DNA of 64,000 bases from Sphingomonadales bacterium (lineage in GTDB: Bacteria; Pseudomonadota; Alphaproteobacteria; Sphingomonadales; Sphingomonadaceae): the NCBI GenBank assembly GCA_018971065.1, contig JAGWVC010000001.1, positions 88,378 to 152,377 of the forward strand, given 5' to 3'. The notes below the pieces were generated by a model, which searched no databases, had not been told where the DNA came from, and was given only the letters and a program-made list of their open reading frames with translations. Of this stretch, positions 31,825 through 42,283 are shown one piece after another; within the stretch, counting starts at the first letter, position 1; every line of letters starts with the position of its first letter. The position numbers were made by a program, and so were the translations under genes.

Positions 31825-32661
31825 ATGTCTGGCGCGAAATTCCGCACGCATGGCAAGGATGCCGATCGGTCGAGTGCCAGAAGCATCGATCGCATCGACA
31901 CCACGCCGATCTTCTCCGAAGCCGACGCGGTGCGGCTGAACCGGCTGTACAAGGGCGCGGACACCCGCGAACTGCTGGCCGGCGTGCTGCTGGACCGGGT
32001 GGCGGGCGAGATCGCGGTGGTTTCGTCGTTCGGGGCGGAATCAGCGGTGCTGCTGCATCTGGTTGCCAGCGTGGCGCCGGCAACCCCGGTGCTGTTCCTG
32101 GAGACCGGCAAGCATTTCCCCGAAACGCTGGCCTATCGCGACCTGCTGGCCGAGCGGCTGGGGCTGACCAACCTGATCGACCTGACCCCCGATGCCGCGC
32201 TGCTGGCAAAGCGGGATGAAAGCGGCCTGCGCTGGTCTTACGACCCCGACGGCTGCTGCGAAATCCGCAAGGTGCGCCCGCTGGCGGCGGCGGTGGCCGG
32301 GTATGACGCGACGATCACCGGCCGCAAGGGCTTCCAGTCCAGCACCCGCGCCGGACTGCCGCGCTTCGAGATCGACAAGGTTGACGCCGCCGGGCGGCTG
32401 AAGGTGAATCCGCTGGCCGACTGGGATTCGGCGCTGCTGGCCGAATACTTCGCCGCCAACGACCTGCCGCCGCACCCGCTGGTGGCGCAGGGCTATCCGT
32501 CGATCGGCTGCATGCCCTGCACCAGCAAGGTGGCCGAGGGCGAGGACCCGCGTTCGGGCCGGTGGCGCGGGTGGGACAAGACCGAATGCGGCATCCACGT
32601 GCCGGGCGCCCCCGAAGCCGACGATGGCGAGCTGCCGCCAGGGTACGATCCGGTATTTTGA
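31825..32661 (+). CDS. cysH: APS/PAPS reductase with iron-sulfur cluster
   Basis: 278 aa. The adenylyl-sulfate-binding strand is VVSSFGAESAVLLHLV; the cluster-type Cys pairs are C144-C145 and C229/C232 (CMPC), and the catalytic Cys sits in the ECGIH tail. Two Cys pairs mean a [4Fe-4S] enzyme, which points to adenosine 5'-phosphosulfate as substrate rather than PAPS. It makes the sulfite used by cysI and closes the cluster. The first 25 residues look like a non-conserved extension. Confidence 0.92.
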   Translation: MSGAKFRTHGKDADRSSARSIDRIDTTPIFSEADAVRLNRLYKGADTRELLAGVLLDRVAGEIAVVSSFGAESAVLLHLVASVAPATPVLFLETGKHFPETLAYRDLLAERLGLTNLIDLTPDAALLAKRDESGLRWSYDPDGCCEIRKVRPLAAAVAGYDATITGRKGFQSSTRAGLPRFEIDKVDAAGRLKVNPLADWDSALLAEYFAANDLPPHPLVAQGYPSIGCMPCTSKVAEGEDPRSGRWRGWDKTECGIHVPGAPEADDGELPPGYDPVF

Positions 32662-32716
32662 TGCTCCATTTTTGATGCAGTGCAGCATATGCCAGCGTTT
32701 TCTGCGGCGTGTACCT

Positions 32717-32785
32717 ATGGCCGGGAAAGCCGGATATTAGCCATCGCGTGAGACCCCATAGCCAACAGGCTGGGGAATAACGCGA
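32717..32785 (+). promoter_or_regulatory. Structured leader of the GGDEF-EAL gene
   Basis: ATGGC (from 32717) can pair with GCCAT (to 32744) around an inner GCCGG-type stem. A second hairpin pairs CCCC-AGCC (32754-32763, 2-base bulge) with GGCTGGGG (32768-32775) and would cover the GGGG that is the likely ribosome site of the gene at 32786. It does not match a c-di-GMP riboswitch consensus that I know. Confidence 0.35.
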
Positions 32786-34900
32786 ATGTCACGTTTTGCA
32801 CGTTTGCCGGCCGGGACCGGAGCCGATGCGCCCCGGCTGGAACTGGCGGCGGCGCTGGCGGCCGCGCGGCAGGCCGAGGCGCGGCTGCGCGCGGCGATCG
32901 ACGTGCTTCCCGAAGGCGTGGTGTTCCTGGACGAGGACGACCGCTATGTTCTGTGGAACGCGCAATACGCCGAAATCTACGCAAAATCGGCCGACTTGCT
33001 GCAACCCGGCGCGAAGCTGGCGGATACCTTGCGCATCGGCGTGGCGCGGGGCGATTATCCCGAAGCGGCCGGGCGCGAGGCGGAATGGCTGGCGGAACGG
33101 CTGGCGCGGCTGGACAACCCCGGCGCCCCGCACGAACAGCGGCTGGCCAACGGCCGGCGCATCCTGATCGAGGAACGCAAGACCGCCGACGGCGGCACCA
33201 TCGGCCTGCGCGTCGACATCACCGAGATGCGCGAGCGCGAGGAGACGCTTTCGGCCATCTTCGAGGCGAACCCGGTGCCGCTGTTGCTGTACGATCCGGA
33301 AAGCGAGCAGATCCGCGCCGGCAACGAGGCGGCCTGCGGCCATTTCGGCTATACCGCGCGCGACTTCGCGGCGATGCCGGCCGATCGCCTGTTCGAGGCC
33401 GACGAATGGGCCGAGGCGCAACCGGCGCTGCGGCGCGACAGTTCGGAGAAGGACCGCTTCTGGCGCCAGCGCGCCGCCGACGGCACGCGGCTGGATTCGG
33501 TGCTGTTCACCCGGCAGATCCGCATTCGCGGCCGCGACGGGATCGTCATATCGGTGTTCGACGTGACCGAGCAGCGCCAGATCGAGGCGCGCATGGCCTA
33601 TCTGGCGCGGCACGACGAGTTGACCGGGCTGAACAACCGCGCGCATTGCCGCGAGCAATTGCACGATCTGGTCGGCGGCGCGTCCGAAGGCGGCCGGATG
33701 CCCAGCAGCGTCACCGTGGCGCTGGTCGATCTCGACCATTTCAAGGTGGTCAACGATACCTATGGCCATCAGGTCGGCGACATGCTGCTGGCCGAGGCGG
33801 CGCGGCGCATGGCCACCGAACTGCCGCGCGCGGCGACGCTGAGCCGGATCGGTGGCGACGAATTCGCGCTGGTGTTCCGCAAGAGCAGCGCGACGACCGT
33901 GGAAATGGTGTCGAAAGGCATCATCGCGGCGCTGAGCGAACCGTTCTTCGTGGGCGACCACCGCCTGCACATCGGCGCCACCGTGGGCGCGGCCACCGCG
34001 CCATTCGACTGCGATGACCCCGAGACGCTGATGCGCTATGCCGATCTGGCGCTTTACGCCGCCAAGGCCGAGCGGCGCGGCAGTTTCCGCCGGTTCGACA
34101 TCGCGATGGACGCCGCAGCACAGGCGCGATCGCGGCTGGAGGCCGATTTCCGCGATGCGGTGCGCGAGGGCGCGCTGGAAGTGCATTACCAGCCGATGAT
34201 CAACCTGATGTCGGGCGAGACCGAGGGTTACGAGGCACTGTTGCGCTGGAACCATCCGGTGCGCGGGGCGATCTCGCCCGAAGTGTTCGTGCCGCTGGCC
34301 GAGGAGATGGGGCTGATCGAGGTGCTGGGCGCGCAGGTGCTGCAGCGCGCCTGCCGCGACGCGATGGGCTGGCCCGAGACGATGGTGTTGTCGGTGAACG
34401 TATCGCCGCTGCAGTTCCGGAACGGCGGACTGCTGAACACCGTGCTTCAGGCGCTTTCCGCCTCGCGGCTGCCGGCCAACCGGCTGGAGCTGGAGATCAC
34501 CGAGGCGGTGCTGATGGACCGCTCCACCCGCACCGAAGCGACAATCCGTTCGCTGCGGGCGCTGGGCGTCGGGCTGTCGATGGACGATTTCGGCACCGGC
34601 TATTCGTCGCTGTCGTACCTGCTGTCGTACCCGTTCACCAAGATCAAGATCGACCGTTCGTTCGTGCTGAGCCTGGGCGCGGAAGAAAATTCGCGCGCGG
34701 TGGTGCGCGCGGTGGTGGGGCTGGGCAAGAGCCTGGGAATGACGGTGACCGCCGAGGGCATCGAGGACGAGACCGTGCGCGATTACCTGCGCGAGGTGGG
34801 CTGCTTCCAGGGCCAGGGCTACCTGTTCGGCAAGGCGCGGCCCGATGCCGAACTGGGCCACGGCACGGTTGACCGGGAGGACGCGCGGGACGTGGCTTGA
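32786..34900 (+). CDS. PAS-PAS-GGDEF-EAL cyclic-di-GMP signalling protein
   Basis: 704 aa, soluble. Two PAS-like sensor regions (about 33-150 and 155-265) precede a GGDEF domain whose motif GGDEF is intact at 356-360, and an EAL domain with EAL intact at 483-485, DDFGTGYSSL and KIDRSFV further on. It could therefore make and break c-di-GMP. I see no RxxD inhibitory site upstream of GGDEF. It is a single gene between cysH and an SDR; its nearness to a flagellar locus suggests a motile/sessile switch, but no link is proven. Confidence 0.93.
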   Translation: MSRFARLPAGTGADAPRLELAAALAAARQAEARLRAAIDVLPEGVVFLDEDDRYVLWNAQYAEIYAKSADLLQPGAKLADTLRIGVARGDYPEAAGREAEWLAERLARLDNPGAPHEQRLANGRRILIEERKTADGGTIGLRVDITEMREREETLSAIFEANPVPLLLYDPESEQIRAGNEAACGHFGYTARDFAAMPADRLFEADEWAEAQPALRRDSSEKDRFWRQRAADGTRLDSVLFTRQIRIRGRDGIVISVFDVTEQRQIEARMAYLARHDELTGLNNRAHCREQLHDLVGGASEGGRMPSSVTVALVDLDHFKVVNDTYGHQVGDMLLAEAARRMATELPRAATLSRIGGDEFALVFRKSSATTVEMVSKGIIAALSEPFFVGDHRLHIGATVGAATAPFDCDDPETLMRYADLALYAAKAERRGSFRRFDIAMDAAAQARSRLEADFRDAVREGALEVHYQPMINLMSGETEGYEALLRWNHPVRGAISPEVFVPLAEEMGLIEVLGAQVLQRACRDAMGWPETMVLSVNVSPLQFRNGGLLNTVLQALSASRLPANRLELEITEAVLMDRSTRTEATIRSLRALGVGLSMDDFGTGYSSLSYLLSYPFTKIKIDRSFVLSLGAEENSRAVVRAVVGLGKSLGMTVTAEGIEDETVRDYLREVGCFQGQGYLFGKARPDAELGHGTVDREDARDVA

Positions 34901-34923
34901 CCGCGCCGCACCACGCACTTAAG

Positions 34924-34943
34924 CGAGCGATTAAATTCACTCG
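34924..34943. promoter_or_regulatory. 20-bp near-palindrome before the SDR gene, possible operator
   Basis: CGAGCGA and TCACTCG (6 of 7 pairs) flank TTAAAT, ending 17 bases before the SDR start. A TetR gene lies downstream of that SDR and could bind here. Confidence 0.35.
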
Positions 34944-34960
34944 ACGAAAGGCTGGTTGCG

Positions 34961-35746
34961 ATGAAACTCGATTCTTCGGTTGCGGCGGTGGTTACGGGCG
35001 GCGCCTCGGGCCTGGGCGAAGCGACGGCGCGCGCGCTGGCCGCCAAGGGCGTGAAGGTTGCCATCTTCGACATGAACGCCGAGCGTGGCGAGATGGTCGC
35101 GGGCGAGATCGGCGGCGTGTTCTGCCAGGTCAACGTGGCCGACGACGCTTCGGTGGAGGCGGGCTTTGCCAAGGCGCGCGCCGCCAACGGGCAGGAGCGC
35201 GTGCTGGTCAACTGCGCCGGCATTGCCACCGCGATCAAGACGCTGGGCCGCGACCGCGAGACCGGCGCGATCAAGAAGCACCCGATGGACGCGTTCGAGC
35301 GCACCATCGCCATCAACCTCGTCGGCACCTTCCGCTGCATCATGAATTCGGCCGCCGGGATGATGGAGACCGACCCGGTGGACGCCGACGGCCAGCGCGG
35401 CGTCATCATCAACACCGCTTCGGTGGCGGCGCAGGACGGCCAGATCGGCCAGGCCGCGTACACCGCCTCGAAGGCCGGCGTGCTGGGCATGACCCTGCCG
35501 ATCGCCCGCGACCTGATGAGCGAGGGTATCCGCGTCAACACCATCCTGCCCGGCATCTTCGAGACGCCGATGATGAAGGGCCTTCCGGAAAAGGCGCAGC
35601 AGTCGCTGGCGCAGGCGGTGCCGTTCCCGAAGCGGCTGGGCAAGCCCGAGGAATACGCCAAGACCGCGCTGTTCCTGATCGACCATGACTATATCAACGC
35701 CGAATACATCCGCATGGATGGGGCGATCCGCATGGGGCCGAAGTAG
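34961..35746 (+). CDS. SDR, 3-hydroxyacyl-CoA dehydrogenase type-2-like
   Basis: 261 aa from ATG 34961. TGGASGLGEATARAL is the NAD loop, NCAG replaces the usual NNAG, and YTASK with NTASVAAQDG completes the catalytic set. The long insert after NCAGIATA and the C-terminal MKGLPEKAQQSL match type-2 (HSD10-like) 3-hydroxyacyl-CoA dehydrogenases, which act in fatty-acid, isoleucine and steroid side-chain oxidation. Start chosen because GAAAGG lies upstream. Confidence 0.88.
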   Translation: MKLDSSVAAVVTGGASGLGEATARALAAKGVKVAIFDMNAERGEMVAGEIGGVFCQVNVADDASVEAGFAKARAANGQERVLVNCAGIATAIKTLGRDRETGAIKKHPMDAFERTIAINLVGTFRCIMNSAAGMMETDPVDADGQRGVIINTASVAAQDGQIGQAAYTASKAGVLGMTLPIARDLMSEGIRVNTILPGIFETPMMKGLPEKAQQSLAQAVPFPKRLGKPEEYAKTALFLIDHDYINAEYIRMDGAIRMGPK

Positions 35747-35926
35747 GACTTCGGCCCCTGAGGGGAATTCCGCCCATGCTGGCCTGCAAACGCCGACCTG
35801 GCGCGCTTCCGGTGCTCACGGCCATTAAGGCCGCTGCGCTCCGGGTCGCGCCAGCTCGACGTTTTCGGCGAAGCCTGGGCGAAATTCGGGCGAGCGGAGA
35901 GGTTTTTGGCGGCGAGTTTTTCTCGC

Positions 35927-36553
35927 ATGGCTGAGGGCGATCTCAATGCGCCGCCGGGGGCGCGGGCGCAGTTGCTGGATACGGCCAGCGCGATCATGCG
36001 CGAAGAGGACATGGTTGACATCTCGCTGTCCGAACTGGCGGCGCGATCCGGCCTTAACTCGGCGTTGGTGAAGTACTACTTCGGCAACAAGGCCGGGTTG
36101 CTGAAGGCGCTGCTGGAGCGCGAGTGGACCGGGATCGTCGCCTCGGTCGATGCGTTGATGCGCAAGGACATCGATCCCGAAACCAAGCTGCGCATCCACA
36201 TGGCGGGCGTGGTCGATAACTTCTTCCGCACCCCCTATGTCCATCGCCTGCTGATGCGGATGATCCGCGAGGCCCCGGGCGACGAGGCGCAGCGGCTGGC
36301 CGATTCCTACCTGAAGCCGCTGCTGGACGCCTATGAGCGGCTAATCGGTGAGGGCGTCGCGGCCGGCGTGTTCCGCGCGGTGGACCCGCAACTGTTCTAT
36401 TTCACCGTGATCGGCGCGGCCGACCGGTTCTTTTCGGCACGGCTGGTGCTGAAGCATTGCAGCGAGACCGACGTGCTCGACGAGCGGCTGCGCGACCGTT
36501 ACCGTGCCCATCTCAACGATTTCGTGCTGGCGGGAATCCTCGTCCAGCGCTGA
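35927..36553 (+). CDS. TetR-family transcriptional regulator
   Basis: 208 aa from ATG 35927; an in-frame TTG at 35906 preceded by GGAGAGG is an alternative start. HTH: ISLSELAARSGLNSALVKYYFGNKAGLL, a TetR reading head; the C-terminal region (YERLIGEGVAAGVFR) is the usual effector domain. It lies 180 bp after an SDR gene and 12 bp before mtnP; either could be a target. Confidence 0.87.
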   Translation: MAEGDLNAPPGARAQLLDTASAIMREEDMVDISLSELAARSGLNSALVKYYFGNKAGLLKALLEREWTGIVASVDALMRKDIDPETKLRIHMAGVVDNFFRTPYVHRLLMRMIREAPGDEAQRLADSYLKPLLDAYERLIGEGVAAGVFRAVDPQLFYFTVIGAADRFFSARLVLKHCSETDVLDERLRDRYRAHLNDFVLAGILVQR

Positions 36554-36565
36554 CAGGAGAAGCGC

Positions 36566-37429
36566 GTGACGGCTTGGCATATCGGCGTGATCGGCGGCTC
36601 GGGGCTGGCCGAAGGCATCGGGCTGGAGGACGCGCAGGAAATTGCGGTGTCCTCGCCGTTCGGTGATCCGTCGGGGCCGGTGGTGCAGGGCACGCTGGCG
36701 GGGCGCCGCTTCACATTCCTGGCGCGGCATGGGGCCGGGCACGCGATCCCGCCGTCGGCGGTGAACTTTCGCGCCAACATCGATGTGCTGAAGCGCTGCG
36801 GGGTAAGCGACGTGGTCGCGCTGTCGGCGATCGGTTCGCTGCGCGAGGCGATGGCGCCGGGCCAGTTCGTGGCGGCGGACCAGTTCATCGATCGCACCGC
36901 CGGCCGCGCCAATTCGTTCTTCGGGCCGGGGCTGGTGGCGCATGTCAGCCTGGCCGATCCGGTCTGCGCCCGGCTGTCGGCGATGCTGGCCGATGCGGCC
37001 ACGGCGGCGGGCGGCACCGTGCACCGCGGCGGCTGCTATGTCGCCATCGAAGGCCCGCAATTCTCGACCCGGGCGGAAAGCGCGATGTACCGTCAGTGGG
37101 GCGCCGACGTGATCGGCATGACCGCGATGCCCGAGGCCCGGCTGGCGCGCGAGGCCGAGCTGCCTTACGCGATCCTGGGCATGGTGACCGACTATGACGC
37201 CTGGCGCGTGGCCGAGGCGGGCGTGGAAGCCAGCGAGGTGTTCGCGGTGATGGGCCGCAATGCCGCGCTGGCGCGGGCGGCGGTGCGGCGGCTGGCGGAA
37301 ACCCTGCCCGACGAGCGGGCGCCCTCGCCGCACGATACCGCGCTGGACCACGCGCTGGTGACCGCGCCGGCCAAGCGCGACGCCTGGCTGGTGGCCAAGC
37401 TGGATGCGGTGGCCGGGCGGGTGCTGTGA
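36566..37429 (+). CDS. mtnP: S-methyl-5'-thioadenosine phosphorylase
   Basis: 287 aa from GTG 36566 (CAGGAG upstream). Type-2 purine nucleoside phosphorylase fold: HIGVIGGSGLAE at the N-terminus, ARHGAGHAIPPSAVNFRANI, and the nucleoside site EGPQFSTRAES and GMTAMPEARLARE. It phosphorolyses methylthioadenosine to adenine and methylthioribose-1-phosphate for methionine salvage. It is convergent with flagellin across 139 bp. Confidence 0.9.
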   Translation: MTAWHIGVIGGSGLAEGIGLEDAQEIAVSSPFGDPSGPVVQGTLAGRRFTFLARHGAGHAIPPSAVNFRANIDVLKRCGVSDVVALSAIGSLREAMAPGQFVAADQFIDRTAGRANSFFGPGLVAHVSLADPVCARLSAMLADAATAAGGTVHRGGCYVAIEGPQFSTRAESAMYRQWGADVIGMTAMPEARLAREAELPYAILGMVTDYDAWRVAEAGVEASEVFAVMGRNAALARAAVRRLAETLPDERAPSPHDTALDHALVTAPAKRDAWLVAKLDAVAGRVL

Positions 37430-37440
37430 CGCCGGAACGC

Positions 37441-37474
37441 AAAAAAAGCCCGGCGGTCGGAGGAACCGCCGGGC
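37441..37474 (-). terminator. Rho-independent terminator of the flagellin gene
   Basis: Read on the minus strand: a perfect 10-bp stem GCCCGGCGGT / ACCGCCGGGC with a 7-base loop followed by seven T (37447-37441). Confidence 0.88.
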
Positions 37475-37511
37475 CAGTGTCCGACAGGGTCGGACGGGGG
37501 TAAGAACGTTC

Positions 37512-37557
37512 GCTCAAGGCGCGGGGGCCTTGAGCGGGTCCCGGCAGGCCGGGACCC
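37512..37557. other. Two further hairpins between mtnP and flagellin
   Basis: GCTCAAGGC (37512-37520) pairs with GCCTTGAGC (37527-37535), directly followed by GGGTCCCGG (37536-37544) with CCGGGACCC (37549-37557). They lie just after the flagellin stop codon and may stabilise this abundant transcript's 3' end. Confidence 0.6.
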
Positions 37558-37568
37558 GTCATCCGGGA

Positions 37569-38393
37569 TTAACGGAGCAGCGAGAGCACGCTCTGCTGGC
37601 TCTGGTTGGCCTGGGCGATCATCGCGCTGGAAGCCTGGCTGAGGATCTGCGCCTTCGACATCGCGGTCGATTCCGCCGAGTAGTCGGTATCGAGGATGCG
37701 GCTGCGGGCGTCGGCGAGGTTGGTCGAGTTCGAGGTCAGGTTGTTGACCGCCGAGCTGAGCTGCGATTCCGCCGCACCGAAGCCCGAGTTGGACTTGGCG
37801 ACATCCGACAGCGCCGAGTCGACCTTGCCGATCGTGGTCGTCGCGAGGGCGGCAGTCGAGACGTCGAGGGCGGTCGAGGTCAGGTTGGTGCCGTCGATGG
37901 CGTTGCCGGTCACCGTGATCGTGTCGGAGCTGTTCGCACCGGCCTGGATCACGAACGAGGTGTTGGTGCCCGAGGTGGTCGAGAACAGGGCGACGCCGTT
38001 GAACTTGGTGTTCGACAGGACCGAACCGATCTGGGTCTGCAGCGAGGTGACTTCCTGCTGCATGTTGTTGCGGTCGGAGGTCTGGTAGGTGCCCGACGAC
38101 GACTGCACGGCCAGTTCACGAACGCGCTGCAGCATGTTGGTGACTTCGTTCAGCGCGCCTTCCGCCGTCTGCGACAGCGAGATGCCGTCGTTGGCGTTGC
38201 GGACGCCCTGGTTCATGCCGTTGATCTGCGCGGTCATCGTGGTGGTGATGGCGAGGCCGGCGGCGTCGTCCTTGGCCGAGTTGATGCGCTTGCCGGTCGA
38301 CAGGCGCTGCATGGCCTGGCCCAGCATACCCGAAGCGGTGTTCGAAGCGTTGGCGGCGCGGGTGGCGGCAATATTGGTGTTGATGACAGTCAT
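37569..38393 (-). CDS. fliC: Flagellin
   Basis: 274 aa from ATG 38393, nine bases after GGGAG. The N-terminal D0/D1 helices ([18 protein letters not shown], then [19 protein letters not shown]) and the C-terminal one ending in [14 protein letters not shown] are conserved; the surface-exposed middle is short, giving one of the small alphaproteobacterial flagellins. It polymerises into the filament after export. Only one flagellin gene is in the window. It diverges from the FlbD-like activator gene; the TTGCCGG cluster lies between them. I found no correctly spaced sigma-54 site on its strand. Confidence 0.95.
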   Translation of the reverse strand: MTVINTNIAATRAANASNTASGMLGQAMQRLSTGKRINSAKDDAAGLAITTTMTAQINGMNQGVRNANDGISLSQTAEGALNEVTNMLQRVRELAVQSSSGTYQTSDRNNMQQEVTSLQTQIGSVLSNTKFNGVALFSTTSGTNTSFVIQAGANSSDTITVTGNAIDGTNLTSTALDVSTAALATTTIGKVDSALSDVAKSNSGFGAAESQLSSAVNNLTSNSTNLADARSRILDTDYSAESTAMSKAQILSQASSAMIAQANQSQQSVLSLLR

Positions 38394-38499
38394 GGTCGTA
38401 AACTCCCGTTTCGTCCCGTGGGGTGCCAGCCAGGTCGAACCACTCGTCTCGGCTGTCGGGGCTAAGACCGGCAGAAAGCGGCAGGAATTAAGTGGCAGT

Positions 38500-38579
38500 C
38501 CGGCAAGAATGTGCCGGGGCTTGCCGGAAGCCTTGCCGGCATCGCTGCCGGCAGTTGCCGCCCGGATGCGATTTGCCGG
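38500..38579. promoter_or_regulatory. Phased TTGCCGG cluster between fliC and flbD (putative enhancer)
   Basis: Seven copies or near-copies of TTGCCGG, either orientation, begin at 38500 (reverse), 38511, 38521, 38533, 38545, 38555 and 38573: steps of 10-12 bases except the last. The first two form CCGGCAAGAATGTGCCGG. The cluster lies 34-113 bases upstream of the sigma-54-like site at 38613 and about 107 bases before the flagellin start. Helical phasing next to an activator gene suggests multiple FlbD-type binding sites. Confidence 0.55.
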
Positions 38580-38612
38580 ATTCGCACGGCGATCGATTGC
38601 CCCCTTCCCGGC

Positions 38613-38628
38613 TGGCACGATGCGTGCA
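38613..38628 (+). promoter_or_regulatory. Sigma-54-type promoter upstream of flbD
   Basis: TGGCACGATGCGTGCA matches the -24/-12 consensus TGGCACGnnnnTTGCA except for one base, with exact spacing. It faces the FlbD-like gene starting at 38823. The rest of 38394-38822 holds the enhancer-like cluster and no gene that I can support. Confidence 0.6.
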
Positions 38629-38822
38629 CACACGGGACGGGCGCCCCCGTGCGGGACGCGCGTGTTAAGAACTTTCTTCGCGCAGGCGCCCCACGCGGTC
38701 ATTTTAACCCGAAAAATCGACCGAATTAGGGGTTAATACGAGGGCTTAAATTTCCAAGAGCTTTGACGTTTGCGCGCCAAAACGGGCTTGCCAAGGATGG
38801 TTAACGCAAGAAAGCCCAAACG

Positions 38823-40165
<1,343 letters not shown>

Positions 40166-40169
<4 letters not shown>

Positions 40170-40552
40170 GCGCGATCGGCGGCATCGGCGGCGCTGGCGG
40201 CGGCTTTGCCGGCGCGGGCGGGATCAAGGAGATCCTGGCGCTGCGCCAGCAGATCATCGATCGTTCGCAGGTGCTGCAGCAGGTCCACGCGCCGGCCGCG
40301 CCCACCGCGACGACGCAGGCTGGCGGCCCGGCCGGCGGCTTTGCCGGCGCGCTGAAGTCGGCGCTGGACAGCGTGAACGGTGCGCAGAACCGCGCCGACG
40401 CGCTGAGCGACGGCTACGAAAAGGGCCAGGTTACCGACATCGCCAAAGTGATGCTGGCCCGGCAGGAGGCCAGCGTTGGCTTCGAGGCGACGTTGCAGGT
40501 GCGCAACAAGCTGCTGAATGCCTACCAGGACATCATGCGGATGGGGGTTTGA
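40166..40552 (+). CDS. fliE: Flagellar hook-basal body protein FliE
   Basis: 128 aa, starting four bases inside flbD. The C-terminal half has the FliE blocks FAGALKSALDSVN and KVMLARQEASVGFEATLQVRNKLLNAYQDIMRM. FliE joins the MS ring to the rod. The N-terminus is Gly/Ala-rich. Confidence 0.95.
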
Positions 40553-40555
40553 TAG

Positions 40556-42283
40556 ATGGCTGACCTTGTCCCCGCCGGCAATGCGCCGCCCGACATGGGC
40601 GGGCTGCCCGCCATGCAGCAGCCCTCGCTGCTGACCCCGCTGACCGATCCGGCCGGCGGCCCCTTGCCCGCGCGGCTGAAGGGCTTCTTCGGCCAGCCGG
40701 CGGTGAAGAAGACCCTGCCGTGGTTCGTCGGCGTCGCGGCGCTGGGCGCGGCGGCGCTGTCGTGGAATTCTATGGCCCCTGCCCCGCAGCGCGTGCTTTA
40801 CGCGCAGCTTGACGACAGCGAGCGCGCCACGATCGTCGCGGCGCTGGACAAGGCGCAGATCCATTACAAGATCGACAACCAGACCGGCACGCTGACGGTC
40901 GACGAGGACCAGCTTTACAAGGCGCGGATGACCGTGGCGCAGAACGGCGCGCTGGCCACGCCCGATACCGCTTCGGACGGGCTGGACAAGCTGCCGCTGG
41001 GTGCCAGCCGCACGCTGGAAGGCGAACGCCTGCGCGCCGCGCGCGAGCATGAGCTGATGCTGACGATCAAGGAGATCGACGGCGTGCAGTCGGTGCGGGT
41101 ACACTTGGCCGAGGGCGAGAAATCGGTGTTCGTGCGCGACAACACCGCACCATCGGCATCGGTGATGTTGCGGCTGGCCGATGGCCGCCAATTGAGCCAG
41201 GGGCAGGTGACGGCAATCGTCAACCTGGTCGCCGGATCGGTGCCGGGGCTGACCCCGGACGCGGTGCGGGTGATCGACCAGCACGGCCGCCTGCTGACCG
41301 ACAAGACCGTGGGCAATGCCGACAGCGACCGCTTCGAACTGCAATCGCGGATGGAAGCCAAGCTGCAGAACCAGGTGGCGACGCTACTGACGCCGATGGT
41401 GGGCGAAGGCAACTTCACCAGCGAGGTGCAGGTGGACCTGGACATGGACCAGGTAACCAGCGCGCGCGAGAGCTATGACAAGCAGGGCGTGCTGCGTTCG
41501 GAAACGCAGGCGCAATCGCAGACCACCGCGCCGGGGCAGGCCGCCGGGGTGCCGGGCACGCTGAGCAACACGCCGCCGCCGGCCGCGCAGGCATCGCCGG
41601 GCGCGCCGCAGGGCACGGCTTCTCCCGCGCCGGGGGCCAGCCCCAGCCCTTCGCCGTCGAACGGCGAAAGTTCGGCGACGCGCAACTATGAACTGGGCCG
41701 CGAGGTGGCGGTGTCCAACCAGGCGCCGGGCAAGATCAAGCGGCTGGGGGTGGCGGTGGCGCTGTCGTCGGCCGCGCTGAAGAACATGAAGCCTTCGGAC
41801 ATCGACCAGATCAAGCAACTGGTCAGCGCCGCGGTGGGGGCCGACACGACGCGCGGCGACCAGATCGCGGTGATCGTGCGCGCTTTCGACGCGACGCCCG
41901 ACAAGCCGGTGCCGTTCTACGAGCAGCCGTGGTTTGCGATGGCGGTGCGCTATGGCGTGGCGTTGCTGGCGGTGATCCTGACGCTGCTGATCGCGGTGCG
42001 GCCGCTGGTGCGCGCCGTGACCGGCGAGAAGAAGGCCAAGGGCAAGAAGGCGAAAGATGACGACGGCGCCGATGACGACATCGAGACGATCGAGGGCGAG
42101 CGCATTGACGGCCCGATGATCGCGGGCAACCGCACCGCGCTGCCGACGATGCCGAAGATCGACGCCGAACTGCTGGGTCGCCATGTCGGCCTGGTGCAGC
42201 AGATCGTGCTCGACAAGCCGGACAGCGCGCTGCTGGCCCTGCGCCAGATGCTGCAGCCCGCCAGCGAGGAGCCCGCGACGTGA
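40556..42283 (+). CDS. fliF: Flagellar M-ring protein FliF
   Basis: 575 aa. One N-terminal membrane span (about 52-70), the ring-building YscJ/FliF domain (VLYAQLDDSERATIVAAL, then EGERLRAAREHELMLTIKEI), a long Pro/Ala/Ser-rich periplasmic loop near 320-385, and the C-terminal span at about 459-483. The cytoplasmic tail, which binds FliG, ends the protein. Three bases separate it from fliE and it overlaps fliG by four. Confidence 0.95.
   Translation: MADLVPAGNAPPDMGGLPAMQQPSLLTPLTDPAGGPLPARLKGFFGQPAVKKTLPWFVGVAALGAAALSWNSMAPAPQRVLYAQLDDSERATIVAALDKAQIHYKIDNQTGTLTVDEDQLYKARMTVAQNGALATPDTASDGLDKLPLGASRTLEGERLRAAREHELMLTIKEIDGVQSVRVHLAEGEKSVFVRDNTAPSASVMLRLADGRQLSQGQVTAIVNLVAGSVPGLTPDAVRVIDQHGRLLTDKTVGNADSDRFELQSRMEAKLQNQVATLLTPMVGEGNFTSEVQVDLDMDQVTSARESYDKQGVLRSETQAQSQTTAPGQAAGVPGTLSNTPPPAAQASPGAPQGTASPAPGASPSPSPSNGESSATRNYELGREVAVSNQAPGKIKRLGVAVALSSAALKNMKPSDIDQIKQLVSAAVGADTTRGDQIAVIVRAFDATPDKPVPFYEQPWFAMAVRYGVALLAVILTLLIAVRPLVRAVTGEKKAKGKKAKDDDGADDDIETIEGERIDGPMIAGNRTALPTMPKIDAELLGRHVGLVQQIVLDKPDSALLALRQMLQPASEEPAT

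Noticed and set aside
32701..32785. Cyclic-di-GMP (GEMM) riboswitch before the GGDEF-EAL gene
   Set aside because: A structured leader is likely, but the conserved GEMM core sequences are not found.
38501..38516. Sigma-54 promoter for flagellin on the minus strand (CGGCAC-N4-TTGC)
   Set aside because: The spacing between the GG and GC elements is one base too short, and the bases are part of the TTGCCGG array.
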